Made by a program: the position numbers and the translations under genes. Below, in pieces: positions 38,554 to 47,198 of a DNA stretch of 64,000 nt (the first letter of the stretch is position 1; each line of letters opens with the position of its first letter). The notes below the pieces were generated by a model, which saw only the letters and a program-made list of their open reading frames with translations, did not search any database and was not told where the DNA came from. Source of the stretch: Pseudomonadota bacterium (GTDB lineage: Bacteria > Desulfobacterota > Desulfobulbia > Desulfobulbales > Desulfocapsaceae); the NCBI GenBank assembly GCA_018820855.1, contig JAHJNL010000029.1, positions 62,001 to 126,000 of the forward strand. Reading direction: 5' to 3'.

Positions 38554-39447
38554 ATGAAAGCTGAAGAACAGGCAAACATTTTAATCAATAATGCATTACA
38601 GATTGCCAAAGATACTGATAGTGATAAAGTTTTTCTTTTTCTCAACAGTGAACAATCATGTAGAGCTGTCAGCACTATCAATTCCATTAAAGATGACGTA
38701 ATTGTCCTTGTCATCCCCAAAAATCAAAAAATCCCTGACTGTATCGCCGACAATAAAACTGTCATTCAAACCTGGTCCGGCAACCAGACCCGTTTTTCCA
38801 GAGTCAAATATGCCTTTATGCAAGCTGTACTGCAGCAGGTTATCCAACCCGACTATAAAGTCGTCTGTGTTCTTGGCCCATGGGGAAAAGATCACCTTGA
38901 CACCATTACCGTTCACGACCTGAGCCTCTCCTGGAGTGAGGAATTTCCTTTTGATCCCCGCTCACTGATCACTAAGAATTTTTTCCAGACTGTCATCGCC
39001 GTAGTTGATATTGCCCTAGACATAGGAGCGCTTGGCAGAGAGGGAAAACCTGTCGGCACCACATTTATTGTCGGCAATGTGGAAGAGATAATGCAATCGT
39101 CCCACCAGGCAATATTTAACCCGTTCAAAGGATATCCTGAGAACATGAGAGAAATAAACTCCTCAGAGGTGGTTGAAAGTATCAAAGAGCTTGCCCAGCT
39201 TGATGGTGCTTTTGTTATTTCCGGGAAAGGAATTGTCGAGGCCGCCGGTCGGCACCTTGATGCTGTCAGCTCCGTGACACGACAATTCAAAGGCTTTGGC
39301 TCCCGTCACAGGGCCGCAGCAAGCATCACAATGCACAGTGAAGCGATCGCGGTTGTTGTTTCACAGAGCACCGGCAGGGTAACAATTTTCGATGAGGGCA
39401 AAATTATTGCCGCACTTGACCCTGTCATAAGTAATCGGATGGTTTAA
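38554..39447 (+). CDS. DisA-domain diadenylate cyclase with an N-terminal pyruvate-kinase-like domain (DacZ/CdaZ type)
   Basis: 297 aa. The C-terminal DAC domain has both catalytic motifs, DGA (217-219) and RHR (251-253), within LAQLDGAFVISGKG and GFGSRHRAAASITMHSEA; it should make c-di-AMP from two ATP. The N-terminal 130 residues look like the C-terminal domain of pyruvate kinase (EEQANILINNALQIAKDTDS). That architecture is that of DacZ/CdaZ, best known from archaea, rather than membrane-bound CdaA or DisA; the assignment rests on reading, not on alignment. A small membrane protein follows 11 nt later. c-di-AMP usually governs potassium and osmotic balance. Confidence 0.78.
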   Translation: MKAEEQANILINNALQIAKDTDSDKVFLFLNSEQSCRAVSTINSIKDDVIVLVIPKNQKIPDCIADNKTVIQTWSGNQTRFSRVKYAFMQAVLQQVIQPDYKVVCVLGPWGKDHLDTITVHDLSLSWSEEFPFDPRSLITKNFFQTVIAVVDIALDIGALGREGKPVGTTFIVGNVEEIMQSSHQAIFNPFKGYPENMREINSSEVVESIKELAQLDGAFVISGKGIVEAAGRHLDAVSSVTRQFKGFGSRHRAAASITMHSEAIAVVVSQSTGRVTIFDEGKIIAALDPVISNRMV

Positions 39448-39458
39448 CTCACTCAAAT

Positions 39459-39809
39459 ATGAATTATAATAGTACCATGCCTAGAAAGAAAATATTTTTC
39501 ATCTGGTTGTTTGGAAGTGTTCTGTTAATGCTGATAACAGCCAGTATTTCAATGGTAATATGGAATTTTTTTTATCAGGCGGAAGGGAACATAACCCGGG
39601 AACCGATCAATCATGTTTTTGGTATGATGTTTTTAGTTCCAGTTGGCTGGTTGTTATCATTTATGACGCCTTTCGGCTGGGCAAGTATTCTTTTCCTGTG
39701 CATAAGTCTTTGGAAAAAATCACCTTACATACTCATAGGATCTGCCATCGCCACACTCTTGTCAGGAGCATGGTGGCCAACAATTTATATGACAATGCTT
39801 GACAGGTAA
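39459..39809 (+). CDS. Small membrane protein linked to the diadenylate cyclase
   Basis: 116 aa with three to four membrane segments (about residues 12-35, 50-64, 66-85 and 92-110). It matches no family that I know. It begins 11 nt after the diadenylate cyclase stop, so the two are probably cotranscribed. A role tied to c-di-AMP or to envelope stress is only inference. Confidence 0.6.
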   Translation: MNYNSTMPRKKIFFIWLFGSVLLMLITASISMVIWNFFYQAEGNITREPINHVFGMMFLVPVGWLLSFMTPFGWASILFLCISLWKKSPYILIGSAIATLLSGAWWPTIYMTMLDR

Positions 39810-39957
39810 CGAGAGAACAGGTTGCTGCGGAATATCCTGCCTTCGGCAGTTTTCGTTCATTGCAAAACTCCTCAGCAGGTACGTCCAGGACTATCGTCCC
39901 ATAGCACTCCGTTTCATAACCTTAAAGGAGTATGAAAAAATTCCGGTCGCACTGAAC

Positions 39958-40710
39958 TTATCGAGGACTTTCTCTTTCCAGTTCTTGACTGATCCTGCTG
40001 TGAATGGCAACGACGGCCGTATCCACCTTCAATATTCTTGGCCCCAGAGAAAAAGAGACCATCCCGGCAGCCAGAAGTTTTTCCACCTCAAAATCCACCC
40101 ACCCTCCTTCCGGGCCGACCGCGCAAAGCACTCTTTCCGCACTGCCGTCCAGACATTGAGAAAGATTTTTTTCCACGAGAGGATGCGCCAGCAGGAGATG
40201 GCTGTATTTTGTCACCAGACGAGGCAACACATCTTCAACAAAGGGACGAAACTGACGATAAATCTTGATATTCGGCAACCGTGTATCAACAGCCTGTTCC
40301 AAACCATGTATGAGATGGGGCCGATATTCTTTCTCTTCCAGCAAACCGGCATCCCAAAAACTTTTTTCCACCCGGTTGGCGTTAACCAGGTAAATGGTGC
40401 CGATCCCAAGGGCCGTCACCTGGCTGAGAATCCGTTTCAGCATGATGGGCCGAGGTAGAGCCAGGAGAAGATCAATGACAGGCGGCGGTCCAGGGGAAGT
40501 GATCAAACCCACAGACAGTTCAACAACAAAAGGAAATTTTCGATGAACTGCAGTCACTGTTGCCTCGCCCCTGTCGCCGTCCAATATCCCCAGGCGTAAA
40601 CAATCACCGACCTCACTCTTCAAGACCTTAATGATGTGTTTTGCCCGGCAGTCGGAGAGAATGACACGGTTCCCGAACAGTTCCTTTTTTTCGATCAGGA
40701 TAATATTCAT
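39958..40710 (-). CDS. rsmE: 16S rRNA m3U1498 methyltransferase
   Basis: 250 aa. SPOUT-class features are visible: the N-terminal PUA-like domain (RAKHIIKVLKSEVGD), then LALPRPIMLKRILSQVTALG, and the SAM-binding knot AVGPEGGW...SLGPRILKVDTAV. It methylates U1498 of 16S rRNA in the 30S subunit with SAM. It is a single gene convergent with the small membrane protein. Confidence 0.93.
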   Translation of the reverse strand: MNIILIEKKELFGNRVILSDCRAKHIIKVLKSEVGDCLRLGILDGDRGEATVTAVHRKFPFVVELSVGLITSPGPPPVIDLLLALPRPIMLKRILSQVTALGIGTIYLVNANRVEKSFWDAGLLEEKEYRPHLIHGLEQAVDTRLPNIKIYRQFRPFVEDVLPRLVTKYSHLLLAHPLVEKNLSQCLDGSAERVLCAVGPEGGWVDFEVEKLLAAGMVSFSLGPRILKVDTAVVAIHSRISQELERESPR

Positions 40711-40897
40711 TGTCTCTTTTGAGCTGATCCTCTATACATTTAAACCTCTTTTATTATATCGTTATACCCTTTGGCCAAGGATGAATTACTTTTTCATTTA
40801 CCCTTCAACACAGTAACAGGTTACCCGTGCCTTTATCATATCCAGCCGAAGCAATTTGTGGTACAGTTATTTTCAAATCAAAAACAAACCGTTACCA

Positions 40898-42163
40898 ATG
40901 ATTACCCTATACAATATCCTCCAGCTCCTGCTCTTGCCCATCCTGTTTCTGCCCCTGGCCGTCTTTGTTATGCTGGTTCGCAAATATCGATTGCGCACCC
41001 TGCGTCGCCTGGGCTTCGACCTGCCTCATACCAGAAGCAGTCAACAGAAAAAAACTCTCTGGATCCATGCCCTGTCCGTAGGGGAAGTGACCTCTGCCCT
41101 GCCCCTGGTCTCCGGGCTTCGCAAAAAGATGCCCGACGTCCGCCTGGTCTTCTCTGCCTCTACCAGAGCCGGTGCCCAGGTGGCAGAAAAGCTGTTGCAT
41201 GACAAAGTGGACTGTTTTCTTCCCTTTCCCCTGGATATCCTGCCGGTGGTAAATCGTTTTCTTACTGTAATCCGGCCCGACCTCTTTATCCTCGTGGAAA
41301 CGGATTTCTGGCCCAATATCCTGACCACACTCAGACGAAAAAAGATTCCGACCCTGCTGGTTAATGGCCGGATTTCCGAAAAATCCATGCGCTCGTACCA
41401 ACGCTTCTCCTTCTTTTTCAAACCACTTTTCAGCAGCTTTCAGGCCCTGTCCATGCAGACTGAAAAGGACCGGCAAAACCTTATCCTGCTGGGAGTCGAT
41501 CAGCGCCAGATTCACACCTTCGGCAATCTCAAATATGATACTGCCCTCTATAACTCACCCGGATGCACTCCCTCCCTGTCTTTCAGCCTGCCGAAACATC
41601 AACTTCTTCTGGTCGCCGGCTCTACTCACGAAGGCGAAGAAAAAATTTTGCTGCAAAGTTATGTAACGCTAAAAAAACAAATCCCCGGACTCTATCTGAT
41701 CATTGCCCCGCGCGATATTGATCGTGGCAGGGATCTCCAGGCCCTTGCCTCCACAATGGACCTGATGGCAAACTGCCGTAGTATTATAAATGCAGGCGGC
41801 AAGGATCTCTTTATTTTAGATACCATTGGAGAACTAAACAGTGCATACAGCCATGCCAACCTGGCCTTTGTCGGTGGCAGTCTGGTAGCCAAAGGAGGAC
41901 ACAATCCCATTGAACCGGCAGTTGTCGGGATCCCTGTCCTCTATGGGCCACATATGGAAGATTTTTCAGAAATCAGTGCTGAATTAGTCATAGCAGGTGG
42001 TGCCACCGTGGTTCAGAATAAAGACGATTTGACAGGCACCCTCCTACGATTTCTGCAGGACAGTCAGCTCCGAAAAGACAGTGGAGAAGCCGCCCGCGCC
42101 TGTATTGCCCGGCAACAGGGAGTTATCGACCGTCACATCAAACTCATCAACGAAATGTTGTGA
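40898..42163 (+). CDS. waaA: 3-deoxy-D-manno-octulosonic acid transferase
   Basis: 421 aa from ATG 40898; the frame is open to TTG 40856. An N-terminal membrane helix (residues 5-27) is followed by WIHALSVGEVTSALPLV, RPDLFILVETDFWPN and GSTHEGEE, all WaaA/KdtA signatures, and a C-terminal nucleotide-sugar half with VGGSLVAKGGHNPIEPA. It adds Kdo from CMP-Kdo to lipid IVA in LPS synthesis at the inner membrane. Its stop overlaps comEC by 4 nt. Confidence 0.95.
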   Translation: MITLYNILQLLLLPILFLPLAVFVMLVRKYRLRTLRRLGFDLPHTRSSQQKKTLWIHALSVGEVTSALPLVSGLRKKMPDVRLVFSASTRAGAQVAEKLLHDKVDCFLPFPLDILPVVNRFLTVIRPDLFILVETDFWPNILTTLRRKKIPTLLVNGRISEKSMRSYQRFSFFFKPLFSSFQALSMQTEKDRQNLILLGVDQRQIHTFGNLKYDTALYNSPGCTPSLSFSLPKHQLLLVAGSTHEGEEKILLQSYVTLKKQIPGLYLIIAPRDIDRGRDLQALASTMDLMANCRSIINAGGKDLFILDTIGELNSAYSHANLAFVGGSLVAKGGHNPIEPAVVGIPVLYGPHMEDFSEISAELVIAGGATVVQNKDDLTGTLLRFLQDSQLRKDSGEAARACIARQQGVIDRHIKLINEML

Positions 42164-44652
42164 ATCGGCTTTTTCTCCTGCTCAGCCACTATCAACTGGC
42201 AGCCCTGACCCTGGCTTTTGCTGCCGGCATCCTCCTCCACGACTATTTTTCACTCGCTCTCCGGACGTACATTAGCTTTACCGCCCTGCTCCTCACGGCC
42301 GCACTCTTTTGTTTCAGGAAAGATCAAGCACAGAGGACACTCTTTTTTCTTCTTCTCTCCGCCACTACACTCGGCCTTTTCCATGCAGGTCATTTTGCTG
42401 ACACCCCTCTTCGAACAGGACATATTTACAGCCAAATCACCCAGGAAGAAGATGCTGTCCTCACCGGGACTCTGCACAGCATGCCGCTTTTTGACGGTAG
42501 TGACAGCACGCTCCTGGTGGACAGTCACACCCTGCGCCGCCATGATCAAAACAACTTCTCTTCCATCCATGGCCTGGTACGTCTCCAGATGAAAGGATCG
42601 TGGCCCACAGAGTTATTACCCGGAGAGGAACTGGTGATTAGGACAGAGCTTTCCCGTCCCTATCGCTTCGGCAATACGGGAAGTTTTGACTATCCCTCGT
42701 TTCTCGCAAGCAGAGATATCCGGGTTATTGGCAGAATCCAGTCTCCTGCCCATATCCACCCCCTTGAAACAGAGAGTTCCTGGCCCCACTCCCTGCGTTA
42801 TCTTCCGGAAAGAACACGACTCGCGGTAAGAGAACTACTGGACAAGACATTTCCCCCACAGCAGGCCGGGATTTACCGCGCCCTGCTCATCGGAGACCGC
42901 TCGGCTATTGACCCCAAAACGCTGGAAGACTTCAAGGCCTCGGGCTGCATGCATATCCTGGCTATCTCAGGACTTCACCTCTCTCTGCTTGCCTCTGCAC
43001 TCTTTATTATCTGTTACTGGCTGGCAAGACGCTCGCAATATCTCATGCTCCGGTTTTCTGCCAGAAAACTTGCCCTGCTGGCCACTATTCCCCCTCTCTG
43101 CAGCTATGCCCTGCTGGCCGGAGCACAGACCCCGGTACTGCGTTCCCTGATCATGGTACTGATCTTTATCCTGGCCTTCTGCGTTAACCGGCAACGCTCA
43201 CTCTTCACTGCCCTGGCCTGTGCAGCGCTTATCATCCTTCTCTGGAACCCACTCAGCCTGACCACTGTCTCTTTTCAACTTTCCTTCATGGCCGTGGCAT
43301 CCCTGATCCTCATCCTGCCAGGACTCACAGCACTGGTGCAGCAGAAAACCGTTCCTGACAGGAATTCACTGCAACGTTTTGCAGCAGCTATTATGGGCTG
43401 GGTCTGCGCAGCACTGCTCGTCTCAGTCGCTGCCACCATTGGTACAGCCCCCCTCCTCATCCACGCCTTTAATCGTCTTTCCACAGTTGGACCTGTAGCA
43501 AATCTTTTTCTCGAACCCCTGCTCTGTCTCTGGAGCCTCCCCCTTGGCCTGCTTGCCATCCCCCTTCTCTTTATCAGTCCGCAAGGGGCAGAATGGATAC
43601 TGCACCTTGGAGGGTATGGTATTTCAACAGCCATTGAGCTGGCTTCTGTCTTTGGCAACACCGGTTTTTCAAATGTGTGGCTGCCGACACCACCCATACT
43701 TATTATTCTCCTTTATTACCTTACCCTGGCACTCTGTTTCACCGGGCTACCGCAAAAAAAGACCATTCCTCTTTTTCTTGCAGTCTGTGCTCTCTTCTTC
43801 TTCCCTTTACAAGCACTGACTGAACGATTTGCCACTGATTCCGAAATCACCTTTCTTGACGTGGGCCAGGGAAGTTCATCTCTTCTCTCTTTTCCAGGCG
43901 GGAAAAAAATACTCATTGACGGAGGAGGAGCCTCTTCTGCCAAATTCAATGTGGGTGAACAACTCATCGCCCCCTATCTCTGGCACAGAGGAATCACCAA
44001 CCTGGAAGCCATTGTCATTACGCACGCCGATACGGACCACTACAGCGGCATTCCCTTTCTCCTGCAACGATTCCATCCCAAGACCCTCTGGGTCAACGGT
44101 TCAAGCGGACATGACCAGGGATATGACAACCTGCTCTCTCTTGCTCACGATCTCAACATTACAATCAAAACCCCTGATAGAAATGAGGTGCTCCTGGAAA
44201 ACGGAGAGACAAAACTGGTCAATCTGGAAAACCCGTTCCTGAACAAGAATAGACTTCTTCCTCCTCACTCATTAAGTTCCAACGACAAAAGTCTGATCCT
44301 GCAGTTCAGGGGGCAGAATCTCTCCTGTCTATTTCCCGGAGACATCAGTCAACAGCTGGAACACAAGCTGATCGCTGCAAAAACCGCACTCCGTTCTTCC
44401 ATCCTTCTCTCTCCTCATCATGGCTCAAAAAATTCCAATTCCGGTAAATTCATGGAGGCAGTTCATCCCGATCACATCATAGTTTCCGCCGGACGCTTCC
44501 GCCCCCTGCTCTTTCCATCGTTACAGGTTCGTGAATATTGCCGGGACCGGAAAATCCCTCTTTTGAACACAGCAGAGATCGGAGCAGTCACTGTTATAGA
44601 ACAAGAGGGACGTGTAAAAATCAGCAGTTTCTTCACAAACACCAAGAAATAG
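42160..44652 (+). CDS. comEC: ComEC/Rec2-type DNA-uptake channel
   Basis: 830 aa from GTG 42160, overlapping the waaA stop (GTGA). An N-terminal membrane part with an OB-like region (about residues 90-190) leads to the ComEC core with LAISGLHLSLLAS and about eight membrane helices (250-530). The C-terminal metallo-beta-lactamase domain begins FLDVGQGSSSLL and has the metal motif THADTDHYSG and SPHHGS. It carries single-stranded DNA across the inner membrane in competence. All three parts are present, so it is probably functional; pilT at 60.4 kb would fit a type IV pilus system. Confidence 0.92.
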   Translation: MNRLFLLLSHYQLAALTLAFAAGILLHDYFSLALRTYISFTALLLTAALFCFRKDQAQRTLFFLLLSATTLGLFHAGHFADTPLRTGHIYSQITQEEDAVLTGTLHSMPLFDGSDSTLLVDSHTLRRHDQNNFSSIHGLVRLQMKGSWPTELLPGEELVIRTELSRPYRFGNTGSFDYPSFLASRDIRVIGRIQSPAHIHPLETESSWPHSLRYLPERTRLAVRELLDKTFPPQQAGIYRALLIGDRSAIDPKTLEDFKASGCMHILAISGLHLSLLASALFIICYWLARRSQYLMLRFSARKLALLATIPPLCSYALLAGAQTPVLRSLIMVLIFILAFCVNRQRSLFTALACAALIILLWNPLSLTTVSFQLSFMAVASLILILPGLTALVQQKTVPDRNSLQRFAAAIMGWVCAALLVSVAATIGTAPLLIHAFNRLSTVGPVANLFLEPLLCLWSLPLGLLAIPLLFISPQGAEWILHLGGYGISTAIELASVFGNTGFSNVWLPTPPILIILLYYLTLALCFTGLPQKKTIPLFLAVCALFFFPLQALTERFATDSEITFLDVGQGSSSLLSFPGGKKILIDGGGASSAKFNVGEQLIAPYLWHRGITNLEAIVITHADTDHYSGIPFLLQRFHPKTLWVNGSSGHDQGYDNLLSLAHDLNITIKTPDRNEVLLENGETKLVNLENPFLNKNRLLPPHSLSSNDKSLILQFRGQNLSCLFPGDISQQLEHKLIAAKTALRSSILLSPHHGSKNSNSGKFMEAVHPDHIIVSAGRFRPLLFPSLQVREYCRDRKIPLLNTAEIGAVTVIEQEGRVKISSFFTNTKK

Positions 44653-44655
44653 AAT

Positions 44656-45546
44656 TTATTCCAATGAAAGCAGGTAGGTGCGCAAGTTCCTCGAACGATC
44701 CTGCAACCCCAGCTTGCTGCGCAGATTTTTTCGATGAAAACTGATGGTGCTGAGGGAAACGGACATCAGCTCGGCAAGTTCCTGACTGCTTTTTCCCTGG
44801 CGAACCAAAGTAGCCACTTCCAGCTCCTGCGGGGTCAAGAGAAGGTGAAGGGACGAAAGACGATTAAGAAAAGGGGTGACAATGTCATTGAGATGAGACT
44901 CCACAATGTCTAGCAGTGCCTGCTCTCTGGATTTTTTTCTGGTACTGCTTTTTAATTTTTCCACATAGGGCAGCACAAGTTCTCGAATATTTGCCGTCAT
45001 TCGCTGTTCCAAGGCCACAAGATCCCGGTCACGATGTTCAAGCAATATCTTGAGAGCAATATTTGTCTCCTCCAGCTGTTCACTTTTCTCTCGAAGCTCT
45101 TCCTCCTTGCTGCGCAATTCCTCCTGACTCAGTATGATGGGCGTGATATCTTCATGGACCACAATGACCCTATGTTCCTTTTCAGAAAGATAGGGGAGAA
45201 TCCGAAGGTTAAACCACCTGTGCCTGGTCGGCGAATGGCAGGGATATTGGGTTACGAATTCCAGAAGTTCGCCAGCCAGTACTTTTTGTATACCGATGAT
45301 GACCAGTTCCCCTTCCTCTTCACCGCCTGCCATGGCAGTTTCACAAACAGCAAGATAATTCGTGCCAATGGAGTCACGTCCGCCCTGCAGTCCGTTTTCC
45401 GCACCATACTGTCGCCAGGCCCTATTGGTTTCAATAATAATCCCCCTGCTGTCAAGCAATGCCACATGAGCGGAAAGAGAATTAACAATTACTTCGTATA
45501 TGCTGCTCTTCATTATTTCGCTGCCTATGATAGGTTTTACTCTCAT
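44656..45546 (-). CDS. PAS-domain LuxR-type regulator
   Basis: 296 aa (ATG 45513 is an alternative start, 285 aa). A PAS domain (about 15-130; VALLDSRGIIIETNRAW) with a PAC-like tail is followed by a coiled coil (about 140-180) and a C-terminal GerE/LuxR HTH (LLTPQELEVATLVRQGKSSQ then ELAELMSVSLSTISFHRKNL). No receiver domain, so signal input is through PAS. It is divergent from the small-protein cluster at 45.6 kb, which it may control. Confidence 0.88.
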   Translation of the reverse strand: MRVKPIIGSEIMKSSIYEVIVNSLSAHVALLDSRGIIIETNRAWRQYGAENGLQGGRDSIGTNYLAVCETAMAGGEEEGELVIIGIQKVLAGELLEFVTQYPCHSPTRHRWFNLRILPYLSEKEHRVIVVHEDITPIILSQEELRSKEEELREKSEQLEETNIALKILLEHRDRDLVALEQRMTANIRELVLPYVEKLKSSTRKKSREQALLDIVESHLNDIVTPFLNRLSSLHLLLTPQELEVATLVRQGKSSQELAELMSVSLSTISFHRKNLRSKLGLQDRSRNLRTYLLSLE

Positions 45547-45651
45547 AATTCTATTATTTGTCTACCATTGTTTTAGGGTAAACAAGGTCTTAAAGTCAAG
45601 AGTAATGAGGCAATACGCCTGTGAAGATAAATAGAACCTATGGAGGCTGTC

Positions 45652-45834
45652 ATGGCTGAAAATATACAGGGTGGATTTAGAAATTTGGTATGGGTACGTG
45701 ATAAAAACGGAAAAGAGTATGTATGCTCTGTCGCTTCCCTGAAGGGAGACATCAGAACAAAAGAAGAGCTCTCGAGCGAAGAAAGGGCCAGTTGTGCTGA
45801 TGTAAGTATCATTGTCGGTACCGAAAGGTGGTAA
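45652..45834 (+). CDS. Small conserved-looking protein
   Basis: 60 aa. ATG 45652 is set by GGAGG at 45642-45646 with 5-nt spacing; the ATG at 45640 has no site. The sequence has a beta-rich core (FRNLVWVRDKNGKEYVCSVA) and one cysteine, and no membrane segment. It heads a run of five plus-strand genes of small proteins. Function is unknown. Confidence 0.65.
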   Translation: MAENIQGGFRNLVWVRDKNGKEYVCSVASLKGDIRTKEELSSEERASCADVSIIVGTERW

Positions 45835-45842
45835 GATTAATC

Positions 45843-45882
45843 TGTCAGGTGTTCTTTATTTATCACGGCAGAGCACCTGACA
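45843..45882 (+). promoter_or_regulatory. 13-bp stem-loop in front of the 73-aa gene
   Basis: TGTCAGGTGTTCT (45843-45855) pairs with AGAGCACCTGACA (45870-45882) over 13 bp with one T-G wobble, around a 14-nt loop. It begins 9 nt after the previous stop and ends about 10 nt before the next ribosome site. No T-tract follows, so an mRNA-processing or translation-control role is as likely as termination. Confidence 0.55.
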
Positions 45883-45903
45883 ATTATTATACAGGAGAAG
45901 GTC

Positions 45904-46125
45904 ATGAAACAGTGCAGCCTGAATCATTTTACCGAAAGTCTTGCGCCCTGGTTGAACAGTAATTACATAAACACCGTCACCTTGAGCAAGGAGCATCGGG
46001 TAACATTTTCTTTTAACGATGGAGTCAGCGATACTTTTGAGATTACTGACTGTGACACCAAACAGATTGAACAGGTATGTCGGGATCTTGCAGCAAGTGG
46101 AATTGTAGTCAGGGGGCTGCTCTAA
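45904..46125 (+). CDS. Small protein of unknown function
   Basis: 73 aa; a strong AGGAGAAGG site precedes the ATG. A short alpha-beta fold is likely (VTLSKEHRVTFSFNDGVSDT then KQIEQVCRDLAASG). No signal, membrane or metal motif beyond three cysteines. It follows a 13-bp stem-loop and precedes the PNPOx-like gene by 81 nt. Confidence 0.65.
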   Translation: MKQCSLNHFTESLAPWLNSNYINTVTLSKEHRVTFSFNDGVSDTFEITDCDTKQIEQVCRDLAASGIVVRGLL

Positions 46126-46206
46126 TCATACGTGGATATAGTAGCTAACGAAATAGTATGATGAAATTATAGTTAATATGGAAGGCTATCACAGGGAGAA
46201 AAATCT

Positions 46207-46602
46207 ATGAATCTGGAAACATATTTCAAAGACAGCAAAGGTGTTGGGATAGTGGCCACCAGCGACAAAAAAGGTGTAGTGGACACAGCAATTTATTCAA
46301 AACCCCATATTTTAAGCAATGATGAAATCGCCTTTATCATGCGTGATCGCTTGACCCATACAAATCTGCAGGAGAACAAACATGCCAATTATCTTTTCCT
46401 GGAGGAGGGACGCGGCTATAGGGGAGTGCGTCTTTTTTTGACCAAACTGGATGAAAGCAGCGATAGTGAACTGATCGCCTCCATGACCAGACGCCACCTG
46501 ACTGCCGAAGAAGACCTGGCAAAGGGTGATAAGTTTCTGGTCCGCTTCAAGGTGAACAGGATTCTCTCTCTTATTGGCGGTGAAGAAATACCTGCTGACT
46601 GA
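46207..46602 (+). CDS. Pyridoxamine-5'-phosphate-oxidase-like flavin-fold protein
   Basis: 131 aa; start preceded by AGGGAG. The split-barrel signature is visible in VGIVATSDKKGVVDTAIYSKP, LSNDEIAFIMRDRLTHTNLQ and HANYLFLEEG. Such small members bind FMN, F420 or heme and are often oxidoreductases or stress proteins; the true cofactor cannot be read. It is part of the plus-strand small-gene run. Confidence 0.78.
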   Translation: MNLETYFKDSKGVGIVATSDKKGVVDTAIYSKPHILSNDEIAFIMRDRLTHTNLQENKHANYLFLEEGRGYRGVRLFLTKLDESSDSELIASMTRRHLTAEEDLAKGDKFLVRFKVNRILSLIGGEEIPAD

Positions 46603-46769
46603 TACGACAACAAATTTCTTTTATTGGGATAGAGGAAAATAACGAATATCAGATAAGTGAGTTCCATGCTGGGAAGGAGAAGGATAGGCTGACTGCCAGG
46701 CGCTTCCTGTTTATAGACAAAAATATCCTATCACTTGCTTTGCTTGAAAAAAATGCTCGGAGGATGGAT

Positions 46770-47177
46770 ATGAATGAGTTGCCCCCCTTACAGCTTATTA
46801 CGGACAGTGGACTTTTTGTCCTCATCTGGCTTGTCCAGCTGATTATCTATCCTTCCTTTACCTATACTGAAAAGAAATGTTTTAACAGCTGGCATAGAAA
46901 ATACACTGGCTTAATGGGACTGATCGTCAGCCCACTGATGCTCACTCAGGTTGGAATAGAGGTACTTCTATTACCAGATGAAATGCATCGGGTGCGTATC
47001 CTGTTGATTGGCCTTGTCTGGCTTGCCACCTTCAGCCTGTCCGTACCCTGCCATCACAAGCTGCATCGAGAAGGATATAATGATGTAACGATCAGACACC
47101 TGATCGCCACCAACTGGATTCGCACCTTGCTCTGGAGTTTTCTTTTTCTGGAGACCGTGTTTACAGTGTTTTATTAA
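46770..47177 (+). CDS. Small membrane protein
   Basis: 135 aa from ATG 46770, set by GGAGG at 46759-46763 (spacing 6); the frame is open upstream to 46740. Four membrane segments are likely (about 10-30, 45-70, 75-95 and 115-133), with polar HKLHREGYND between the third and fourth. No family is recognised. It precedes the DUF523/DUF1722 gene by 21 nt and may be cotranscribed. Confidence 0.65.
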   Translation: MNELPPLQLITDSGLFVLIWLVQLIIYPSFTYTEKKCFNSWHRKYTGLMGLIVSPLMLTQVGIEVLLLPDEMHRVRILLIGLVWLATFSLSVPCHHKLHREGYNDVTIRHLIATNWIRTLLWSFLFLETVFTVFY

Positions 47178-47198
47178 AAATTCACAAGGGACTACACC

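Noticed and set aside
39799-40458. Plus-strand frame of 219 codons opposite rsmE
   Set aside because: rsmE is certain on the other strand; this frame shows no domain and no ribosome site.
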